From NCBI GenBank assembly GCA_003049485.1, contig PYST01000390.1:1-33226 (forward strand): a stretch of DNA of 33,226 nucleotides, read 5' to 3'. Positions 1-9,014 of this stretch are shown in pieces; position 1 is the first letter of the stretch, and each line of letters opens with the position of its first letter. A program made the translations under genes and the position numbers. The notes beneath the pieces were generated by a model that had not been told where the DNA came from, searched no databases, and was given only the letters and a program-made list of their open reading frames with translations. This stretch comes from Ophioceras dolichostomum (Eukaryota; Ascomycota; Sordariomycetes; Magnaporthales; Ophioceraceae).

Positions 1-3000
1 GAGGTGCGTCCAAAGTCGAGGGGGTGGGGTGCGGGGCAGAAAAGTGTCCCGGAAGGTGGTTTGTCCCGGAAGGTGATAGATTACGTTATAGCGACTATTC
101 GAGACAGTGGGCATGCAACTTAACAGCGCAACGGTCGATAGATGCTTTTGGTACAGGTTGAGCTTCTGAAACGTCATCGTTGAGACAAGATGTCGACTCC
201 GGCGGGGTTTTCTCCGGGGCCTGTTTAACATGTTTTCATCAGGGGAGGGAATGAGAGACAGCTTTCAAGCGAGGGCCGTTATGTTTCAGCACTAAGGGAA
301 GGAAGGAAGAAAGGATGGTATGGCCCGCCCCGATGTCCTCCCTCGCACTCCTTTACATCCTTCGCCAAACGCCCAAGTCCTTTGTATCACACACAAACAC
401 ACAAAGACAGATGAAACCATCCAATAACCTATGGTAGCAACTCCGCCACAGCGTAGCAACCCTTTCGCGTAATGGTAGCGCCCGCCGTTGTCGTGATAGT
501 CATTGCAGTGATGGTTTTTGCTCTTAGGTGAGAGGGGTGAGTGCCCTTGCTGTTAGTGTCGTGGTAGTCTTTGCAGCTATGCTAGTTCTCATCATTACCA
601 CCGTGATAGTCCTTGCTCCCCCCCTCCCCGATCCAAACTCTTCATATCGTTCTTGCTGTCCGAATTAACGAACCTGTGCTACTGTTCGTTAGCGTAGCGA
701 TCCGCCCTCGCGTCGGGCGGGTCCAGCTTTTCATCCTTCCTGCAGGATCCGCCTGTCCTCGGCCCGGTGCTCCTTAGCGACCCAGTCAGCCCTGTCTACC
801 AGATCCTCGCCTCTGCTCTCTGTCGATTTCGTCACCTGCACTAGCTTGAGGAGGTGTTTTCGTGGGATTGATGCCCCTTTGCCGTTAGGCTTGATGTGCC
901 CCTTTGGCAGATTGATTCCGACATGCTTGTTGGGGCGCTGGCCATCGCCGTTGCCGCGTTTCTCTGGCTCGTCGTAGGGATCCGTTACGTCGAGGTCGCA
1001 CAGGATGAATGTCTCTCCAGCTTCCTTATGATAGATCTCCTTCCTCTACCTCAACGTCGCGCGAGGGGAACATAGGCTCGGCGTCCTCCTTGTCAATGGC
1101 CTCCAAGTCGCGAGAGTTGAGGTGCGATGCACGCTGGACCTTGAGCTCCACAGCGTACTCCATCTCGTCGATAACCTCGATTGCATGAGCTGTGATGTGC
1201 GAGACCTTCCTTGTCTTGCTCATCACACGCCGCCTCCTCTATACTGCGGACAGAAATAACGGGTCCGTATTCTTGCTCGTCGGCCAGACGGCCTCCACGC
1301 TTCAGGGGGTAATCTGAGGGGCTGCTTCATCTTGAACTCCGACCTCCTCGGCGACCTCCACATCGCGGCTAGTCATGGTTGAGGCCCCTTCTGGACGACC
1401 CCCTCCACGTCAGCTACCATCTCCTTCCCCCCTTGCTCCTCCTTCCCAACTTCCTTCTTCCTCTAAATGTCCTGGCCAGGACACATCACACCCCACTCGC
1501 TTCCCTCCCACATCTTGGTTTCGCAGTGACTGCTTTCGTGCTGACAATTGCTCAGAAACCCAGGTTCATCCCAGGGGTATGCGAGGGATCCTTACAGACG
1601 ACCAGACCCAGATGGGACTGCAGAGACGACTGGGAACCTCATGTCACCTTTGAGATAAAAACGTGTCTTTCTGGACCTTTGAAGGTCACATGGATGGCTT
1701 CATGGGGATTTGGTTATGATGTGGTCCAGCTTACCGATGTTACCAGATCCCTTCCAAACTCAGGACCTTGATCAGGACGACGCAGTTCATGAACAGGGAT
1801 GTTCTCATTTAGGAACGATGCGTGCTCGCGGGGCAATGCGTCCCTCGCCTTCTTCCACCGGCCAGGGTATTATACCAGCTGATGAGGTGCAGGCGGGGAT
1901 CCCAGCCTAGCAGACTAGTAGTTCCAGTAGCTACATGCCTCCAAGGCAAGTTCGAGGAGCACCTAGACCAAGCCGTCCATGATACACCATCGGTCGAGGT
2001 CACGAAGGATACCATCGCCACATAATATCTGCGTCTCAGCGCGCGCCGAAATGGAGTCGACGCCTCAGGTGGAGCTAGATGCCCATATCCCAACCAAGCC
2101 CTGGCTACCACCTACTCTGAGGTAGGTACATAGACCAGCTTCGGCATCAGGTTGCTAGAAAGGAATTCCCATGCATGTAGGATAGCTTCGATAATCTCGA
2201 AGAGTGAAAGTGAATGGCGAGGGGAGAATATGAATCATGCAGAGACGCAGAAGTGGTAGTCAAGGAAAAGGAAAAACTCGTTGGGCGTTAGTTATCCGGT
2301 TGGTGGACTGGCCTCGAAAAGGGGTTGGATCCTGATCCTCAGCATACGTGCAACAGCACGCTGCCAGATCCGCGCGACCGATTTCATCAGCCGCCTTAGG
2401 CATCGGTGACTGGTCATCAGAGACCTGTTAAAAATGTGCAATCTTGATTGGCTACTTTGTGGCGTATGCCGTGTGGTGGATGTGAAGGATTCTCCCAACG
2501 CCATGGCATTTGGCGGCCACGTGTCAAGGACTACCGTGCCGCTTGAAGTTGGATGGGAAGGATTTAAGTTGGAAATTAGAAAAGACATTAGACTCATGAC
2601 GTACCTACCTAGTGACAGCAGTCTTGGGGTCCTTCCTTCGTACGTAATGAGACGTGAGGGAATATAACGGGTTTGGTTTTGCGGTCTGCAGGATTGTTTG
2701 CACTCTGGTTTCCAGGCGGAAAAAGTACTCCGGTCAAAGAATCCGTCGACCCCGGCGGTCGCGACCACATTCCGGATAACGCCACCGCCCGGGGGTCCAT
2801 TTCGGGACCCACCACTCTCCATTCTGAAAGCTATTAGAAATCCGCGCGAGGGCCGGCCGAGGCGGCGACGCATCATCCTCGAACCGAATTTTATGCTTTC
2901 GACCACGGATACATGTACTATGTACTAACGACGGCCTCATAGGGTGGTCAACCGTTTTGAACTGGCCATGGGTGACAGAGCGAATCCTTTACCAACCTGA

Positions 3001-3250
3001 TTACCGGCCTGCAAATGGGTTCAATACCAATAATTCCTCTCTCGTCAGATCCAAAACTCCCTGGGATGCTTTTCTCGCGACCGTCACTGAAGACGGCAGG
3101 AATAAACGGCATGTATCAAACGTGAATCCGACGGTGCGGGTCTGACGGTGATGAGCTAGGTAGGCTCGGGCCAGGGGTCCTCCTGTGGAGATAATCGACC
3201 ACAGTGACTCCTGGCTCCTGCTGTGGGCAGCAAGGCCGAACCGGAGGACA
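1..3250. other. Gene-poor region with decayed coding-like pieces
   Basis: No convincing gene is seen here. The longest open frame (minus, about 2292-2906) has no recognisable domain and biased composition, so I treat it as chance. On the minus strand around 1026-1400 there is coding-like, acidic sequence: a short open stretch at 1026-1226, and a similar S-R-D-V-E-V motif again near 1350-1370. It is broken by stops and may be what is left of a gene I cannot name. Positions 45-58 and 62-75 are an exact 14-bp direct duplication. Positions about 489-620 hold three imperfect copies of a GTGATAGTC-type unit. A CACGTG motif lies near 2519. Confidence 0.4.
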
Positions 3251-3251
3251 G

Positions 3252-3258
3252 TATAAAG
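3252..3258 (+). promoter_or_regulatory. TATA box of the orphan gene
   Basis: TATAAAG lies about 175 nt upstream of the ATG at 3431. It is followed by a pyrimidine-rich leader (about 3305-3425), the usual layout of an ascomycete promoter and 5' UTR. The leader contains a short direct repeat with core CCGACTTACCAA. Confidence 0.5.
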
Positions 3259-3430
3259 GCAAGTAGTGTTCTCGGGGTTTGGTGACTTTTTACATACGGC
3301 TCAGTAGAATCGTTTCTTTCATCGTCTATCCCCCATCCATCCGTCTCCAGTTACCCGACTTACCAACCCGACTTACCAACTCTCAACAACGTCCCTCCCA
3401 AATATCCCTCTCCCAGACGAACATTTTGCA

Positions 3431-5063
3431 ATGTCTGACCAAGCGAGGAACACAGCCAATAGAGGCAACCACACAGGGGCCTCCACACCCAATAGAGGCA
3501 GTCACACAGGGGCCACCCCAAGGAGAGTAGCTGTAAGAACGGCGAGCAACAGCACCGTCAGCCGCACCAGCCAGCCGAGCAGTGGGCAGCCACAGATCGG
3601 CCAACCACGACCCAGTCAGTCTCAGCCAAACAGCAGTCTGCAGCCGCCAGCTAACGCGAGCAACCCACGCCGTGCACCGCCCGCGACGGCAGGGCCCTCT
3701 ACTGATGCGGCCAGGCGTGCAGCTCAGACGCAAGCGCTCAAGTCTGTTCCAGGGGATGATAATGACCTTTTCCGATCGGGAATTGAGGGCAAGAACACGC
3801 TAGTGCACCCCCACGCCAACGTCCACTACAGGAAGCAGACCATGCCGGACAAAGCCAAGCTTTCTGCGAAGGCCGATTTCACGGCTTTTGCGCCGGACGA
3901 CATGTGGCGTGGCGATCGCGTGGAGAAGGACCGCCGCGAGCCTCGCTTCCAGGGGCTACACTGTCTCCACGAGGACGTGATCAAGCGCACGCTCTATCCA
4001 CCGCAGCCGAGCGCCGCCGCCCAGAAGCGCCGCGCTGAGATCTGGGACAAGACAGCCACGGCGACCAAGCAAGCGCTGGCCAAACTCAAACTCAAGAAGG
4101 GCGACCGTCTCGTGATCTGCGCAAACAGCGGACCGTTCATGGAGGCCGTGGAGGGCAAGCACCCTTCCGAGCTGCTCGCCACCGCCACGCACGGTTTGTT
4201 CTACGTCGCTGAGTTCCGGGCCAAAGGTGAAGTGCACGCCAACTGGCACCAGGTCGCGGTGCCGACAAACGCGGAGGAGGGTCGCCTCCTCGCTGGCGTT
4301 AGGCTGCTGCCGTCCATCGTCGGCAGCATGGTCCCTGAGGGCGTGACCTTCCACGTCGCCAATGCAACGGGCCGCTTCGGCACCGGGACCATCGGCCATG
4401 AGCTGAAACTCCTGTGGAAGCACGAAGATCTCCAGCACGGCTCAGTTGCGCGCTCGTGGAACCCTACCAACCTGGGTGGCTGGTTCAGTCGTGGTGCCGT
4501 GTTTCGTAACGACGCTACTGTCATCAGGAACAGCTTTGCGGCTGATGGGGTTCGTCACTCTCTGTCGCTCTCTTTCCTTCTGGGTCCCTTCTTTCCCCTC
4601 CTTGCTTTGGAAGCTTTGGCAACATACTAACGCGTACCGTTGTTCCCTGACAATACAGGACCTCTACGGCTGGGACGAGGCCATCCTCTACACGCGCAAC
4701 CCCGTCTGCCTGGTGGCAAGCGACAAGAAGGTGCCGCATAGGTACGACGCCTACACCACATACGGCAAGACGTACCTGAACATCATCTGGCTGCAGACGT
4801 TCAAGAACGAACTCGGTGGGCTGGAACTCCGCGGTGGTCTGGCAGATGTCACGAGACGCGCCGACGTCATCGCCTGGGGAGAAGGAGGCTCGGCCCAATG
4901 GCCTGTGTTCAAGAGTGGTGCTACTATCTTCAGCCCATCATCCGTTCCTCCTCCTCCTCCTCCGACCCAGGGTGCGCAGAACGTTAAGGGGAAGAAGATA
5001 GTGGGGACTGGGCCGGGGACTGGGCCGAGGACTGGGTCGGGGACTGGGACCATTCAGCGGTAG
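3431..5063 (+). CDS. Hypothetical protein, two exons, 507 aa
   Basis: Exons 3431-4549 and 4659-5063. The intron (4550-4658, 109 nt) has donor GTTCGT, branch site TACTAAC at 4625 and acceptor ACAG, and joins codons in phase 0. I do not recognise the protein. Residues 1 to about 95 are a disordered Ser/Thr/Asn/Gln/Pro-rich tail containing two copies of an 11-residue unit (NRGxHTGA core), encoded by a 33-bp tandem duplication starting at 3456 and 3489. Residues about 150-450 look globular, with mixed hydrophobic and charged sequence and many Trp, Tyr and His. The C-terminus is a polyproline run followed by a Gly-Thr repeat encoded by an imperfect 12-bp tandem repeat near 5001-5050. There is no signal peptide or membrane segment. 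The TATA box, leader and clean intron argue for a live gene; its role is unknown. Confidence 0.8.
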
Positions 5064-5525
5064 GGCACAGACGGGGGTGCTTGAGTCTCAAGTGATCAGC
5101 ATCGAGGGTGCTGACGTGTATCTTTCCCCATTAAGAACGAATCAGGAGAGCCAATCCATAAAAACCTCCCTCGGATCCAAGGCAAGTTTATGTGAAGGTT
5201 CCACTGAGCAACGCACCACCAGTGGCCTAGTAGTTTGCTCCACTCCTCCAGAATGGAACTCCGTCAACCACTGCATGCACCTGCAACTAGAATCGTGACA
5301 AGTTGGAGTGAAGAAAGGTTCAGTTATTGCTTCTATGAAATTTATGGGCAGGAGGTTTCCTCTCCCCTTCCTACGGCGAATAAGGTGCAGACAGTCTTAA
5401 GCGATCTCCGGCTTTTATCACTCGTCAATAAAGCCAGAGTCGTCTTAAGCATCTCTAGGGACATTGATGCCATCCACATGCCGGCAAGTCACTAGTTCCT
5501 AACTCCAAGCGTGAACCCCATCGAA
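5064..5525. other. Intergenic, no gene seen
   Basis: This stretch lies between the orphan gene and the 3' end of the small secreted protein gene, which converge here. Short open frames show no domain or splice support. It probably holds the two 3' UTRs. Confidence 0.5.
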
Positions 5526-6413
5526 TCACCCCTTGCTGTTGTCGAGAGTCTTGGCTTCAGTCGCGCATGACCAGAAACCCATGAGATTGTCGACCTTGTC
5601 GTCTGAAAAGGAAAACGATATGTACGATCAGCAATTGAAGCAGGCACGTCGGTACTCATAATCCCATCTGCGAACCCAACTTACCCAGATCGAAGTTGGT
5701 GAAGTGGTCCTCCTTATCCCAACCGCGACAGTAGCCATTGTAGATATGCCCGTACTCGAGCCAGAAACCGGTACACTTCTCGCGATGCTTGCCGGTGGGA
5801 AGTTGGATGCAAAGTCGTTAGTTAAAAGCCAATCGGGCGAACGGAGCGGCAGGCGAGGAGCGACTGAGCTGAAGGGATGAATGATGTGGCAACAGAGAGG
5901 AGGAAACGAGGAGGGGGAAACCACACTTACCCTCCCCCACACGAAGAGCCCAGCCTCGTTGGCTCCGAGCTTGTCATTGAGGTGGGCCTCAGTGACATAC
6001 CAAATGAGAGGGTCCATGGTCATATCCGCACAGTTGCAGCGGAGGAGATGGCCGTTGTTGTCCTCGCCCGAGCTGTTTCACATCGTGCATTGCCGGCAGC
6101 TCTAGGAGTATGTTACAAGGGCTAGTGTGTAATAAGGGCTTGCGGTATTGCAAGGGATAATCTCTAAGGGCATCTAATGGAGGCTTAAGGATCTAGGATC
6201 CCCTCTGGATGAAGATATAATACAACTGCCCTTATATAGACCATCTTTCCTAGATGCCTGGGGCACCTTCTGGGCTTGACGTGGCCTATGGCCCACCCTG
6301 CTGCCTAGAAAGGCCCACTGTGGATTCCTCCGTGTGACAGAGTACGCGGCCTCGGCGCTGCAGACGGCGAGCGCCAGCACAAAGCTGACGGCAGTGAGGA
6401 GATAGTGGCGCAT
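5526..6413 (-). pseudogene. Small secreted Cys-rich protein gene broken by a solo LTR
   Basis: Minus-strand gene with signal peptide MRHYLLTAVSFVLALAVCSA, cleaved around AEA-A. Coding parts are 6413-6340, then (after the LTR) 6105-5931, 5787-5685 and 5602-5526. The two downstream introns are clean: 5788-5930 (GTAAGT, branch TAACTAAC, acceptor AAG) and 5603-5684 (GTAAGT...CAG). The mature part is short, acidic and aromatic with spaced cysteines (motifs CNCADM, EKCTGFW, YCRGWD, FWSCAT), like an effector or other small secreted protein; no named family recognised. Lesions: a 229-bp solo LTR in exon 1 and, just past it, in-frame stops TAG (6104-6102) and TGA (6080-6078), both one C-to-T step from sense codons. 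Splicing 6345-6073 (GT...CAG) would remove the LTR and both stops and leave 129 codons in frame, so residual function is possible. Confidence 0.65.
6111..6339 (-). mobile_element. Solo LTR, 229 bp, with 5-bp target site duplication
   Basis: The element starts TGTTACAAGG and ends CCGTGTGACA on the plus strand, giving TG...CA ends with a 6/7 terminal inverted match. It is flanked by identical GAGTA at 6106-6110 and 6340-6344, a perfect 5-bp target duplication as made by LTR-retrotransposon integrases. A TATATAAG box on the minus strand (6233-6240) suggests the LTR is transcribed in the same direction as the gene it interrupts. No internal retrotransposon sequence remains, so this is a recombination product. 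The size fits a copia-like LTR, but the family cannot be assigned from the LTR alone. Confidence 0.85.
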
Positions 6414-6709
6414 CGTGATTGGCAGAGTGGTAGATTGATCGAAAGCTGCGAATGCTTTTGTTGAGGGTGGTCTGAGAATTGTCCGAATGCGGAGAGCAGG
6501 TGCGCTAGCAGATCCGGGAGAAGGTGGTGTTGAGAGTTGGTTGGACGAGTTCAGAAGCAGAGGTAGGGCTGAATAAAGAAGAGAAAAGCAGGCGATAGAT
6601 CACCAGGAGACAGCCTCATTGGTCGCCGAGAACTTCGTAGCTGTCACAAAGTGACATACGACGGAAGACCTGAAGCACCATTCACGCAACGAACTCTTAA
6701 CAGGCATAG

Positions 6710-6737
6710 CTACCTACCTACCTACCTACCTAGGTAG
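6710..6737. repeat. (CTAC)n microsatellite
   Basis: About six CTAC units ending in CTAGGTAG, which makes the end a small palindrome. It lies about 300 bp upstream of the small secreted protein start. The rest of 6414-7160 shows no gene: the first part should be that gene's promoter, and the remainder is the sequence that replaced the 3' end of the galactose oxidase pseudogene. Confidence 0.7.
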
Positions 6738-7164
6738 CCATCAGCATGCTTAGAGCACTGGTTGGCGAGACCGAAGTTAGGAATGCAGCAAAGAAGGCAA
6801 CCAGCCCAATCCACCAGCCAGCCTTGTCGGGCTGTTGACTCATTGTCCATGTATCGAAACACCTCGCTACAAGATGATAACTAAAGGCCTGCAAGCTCGG
6901 CTGGGCAGCATCAACGTCCCCGACGATCCTCGGTCCTTTTCTCCAGTAACCTTCTGTGGTAACCTCAACCAATTTAGTCTAAGATTTGTTCGTTGGCCAC
7001 CGAGTCTGCCTTACGGTCGGTGGCTGTCTCGCGTCACTCTGCACTCCTGTAAAGCAAGGCGGTTCTGGCAGCCCTCATAAACAAGGACAAGGCCGCTGTA
7101 TCTAAAAAGTACGTTGGCAGCAAAGAGATAGAAACGTTCCAAAACAATCGGAGGAGGAGCCCTT

Positions 7165-8257
7165 GATATGGGCCACATAGCACAGGCCTGCACCGCTGAG
7201 GAAGACGATGCTGTCTGGAAGCAGAAGTTGTGGTCCATGCTGGGTCCGGCCGGCAAGGCGCTATCGTTGTGCCACCCGAAGAGCCAGGCGTGGTTGCCTG
7301 CGTGCCAGATGCTTTCCTGGTCGATGGTGAGCATGGGCTTGGCGTCGGCGCCGCGGAGCAACGTGGACTCGTTGGCGACAGGATCGTATATCTCACCGTT
7401 CTTGCCCTCGCGGACTAGTACGCTCTGGCGATGGTGAAGACGCGTCCGTCTGACAGGATGGTAGATGCCTGGTAACCACAGGCAAGTTTGAGGTCGGACT
7501 CACAAGTGAAGGTGTCGGTAGCGGGGTCGCAGATGCTAGCGCCTTCGGCGTCCGAGCCGCCCTTCGGCCATCGTCCAGAATTCCCAAGCTGGGCAGAACA
7601 TTTCGTGATGTGTGTTGGTGATCTCGCGGTAGCCGATTTCACCAGTGACAATATCAAAGTCACCGAGCAGGGTCATGCCACTGGCACCACCATTGGCATC
7701 AACGCCCTACGAGGAGTACAAGAGCAGCCGGTAGGTTGACGGGTGCTGCGGTGCAACGAATGCAGTAACAGGGGGAAACAGATAATGTCCGACCAACGGC
7801 CAGGCTTGGCCGGAGCCAAGGACGCAGGAGCAGCATCCTAAAGTAACGCGGACGGCGGCGGACCGCCGGCATCGCGTCTCCTCCGTGTCAAACACTGCCT
7901 CGGCGCGGTCCGCCGTCTTCGAACAGAGCACTGCACAGGCCTCGGCCGATACGATGGACTTGATGATCTGGGCACTGTCCGGGTGTAGTCTGTGCCGGGG
8001 CAGATCCGCTTGTTGATGACCCCTGAGGCGTAGCTGCCCCCTCTGTTACGACACACCGACAAAACGCTGCCTTCTGTGAGTGCGCATCCGCTGGCAGTGA
8101 GCCCCGATTCCAAGGACCGCTGCAACTTCAGGAGAGGAGCGAACGGAGACGAGCGGAGGGGGAAGCTGATCTCGACAAGCTGGAACGGCCGTGCTGAGCC
8201 GGGAAATGGGATCATCAGCACCGCGAAAGAGAGCATAAAGAAGCATATTAATATCAA
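7165..8257 (-). pseudogene. Galactose oxidase-like (PAN-kelch) pseudogene, 3'-truncated
   Basis: Minus-strand relic of a secreted copper radical oxidase. In order: a hydrophobic N-terminus near 8257 (MILICFFMLSFAVL); a Cys-containing stretch (RICPGTDYT, then AEACAVLCSKTAD) like a PAN/apple domain; then galactose-oxidase kelch sequence (HHEMFCP near 7600, CGYQASTILSDGRVFTI near 7450, KPMLTIDQESIW and NHAWLFGW near 7300). The pieces lie in different frames. Lesions: frame changes between the PAN part and the first kelch part, an in-frame stop at 7707-7709, a frameshift near 7580-7600, and a stop plus frame change near 7415. Homology ends near 7165, so the rest of the catalytic propeller and the C-terminal domain are missing. 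Intact relatives are roughly 650-700 residues, so about half is gone. The family call rests on the ordered motifs; exact ends are uncertain. Confidence 0.75.
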
Positions 8258-8726
8258 TCTAGGGGCCGCACATCACGACAAGACAACAAGGACTCTATTA
8301 TGTCGTGCTAGGGCGCAAAGCTGGGAGACTCTGTAAGACAAGCTCGTTGATGAATACGAGCAGAGATCGGCCCATAGGCTGCAAGGAGAGCTACTCCCCT
8401 GAAACCACCGGAGATCGGCGTCACACCTAGCTCCACCTCCAAGACTTGGACCCTAACTCGCATCAGTACTGCGGGGTCGAAGTTAAACTGCGCACCCACT
8501 CTCCTTCCAAAAAGGAAGTCTTCATACAGCACTTATCAAGGGATCGCTTCTAGCACACCTATTCCTCCCGACTTCTGCCCTCCTTTGCTTCCTAAATCCT
8601 AAGAGCTTCGGCAAGGCGTCTCGCTCTTTGGCATTACGCTGTCTCTGCAATCTTTATAGAAATAAAAATAAACAATTGGTTGCTTCCCATCTGTGTAGAT
8701 CCAGAGGCATAGACAGTCAGGGGTGT

Positions 8727-8766
8727 CACGTGCGTCCCACGTGCTCACCGTGTCTAACACCACGTG
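8727..8766. promoter_or_regulatory. Three CACGTG boxes upstream of the STAND gene
   Basis: Palindromic CACGTG occurs at 8727-8732, 8738-8743 and 8761-8766, about 250-290 nt upstream of the ATG at 9015. In fungi this E-box core is bound by bHLH factors (Cbf1-, Pho4- or SREBP-like). Three in 40 bp is well above chance, so regulation of the STAND gene by such a factor is plausible. The remainder of 8258-9014 shows no gene. Confidence 0.45.
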
Positions 8767-9014
8767 ATGCGCCTCGTCGTCGACATGCTCTGTGATACTC
8801 GAAGGCGACCCGTGCACGGGCCAGCAGGCAACCAGGAGGCCTCCATCAGGCCTTCATCGGGCTCCCATCGTTCTGTTTGGCCCCCAATCTTGCCCGCCAC
8901 ATTCGGTGTCTTCTCCAGCAGTTCGCCTCCCCGCTCTCATTTTTGGCTTCTCAGGCTTCTGATGACGCCTCTTCCGAGGTGAAAGGAAGCCTTTCGGGCT
9001 CCCCAGCCTCGACG

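Noticed and set aside
2292..2906. Open frame of 204 codons, minus strand
   Set aside because: No domain, biased composition, overlaps other equally open frames, no promoter or splice support.
6174..6413. Complete 79-codon secreted protein ending within the LTR
   Set aside because: Everything after codon 25 is LTR sequence; the target duplications show the ancestral exon continued at 6105.
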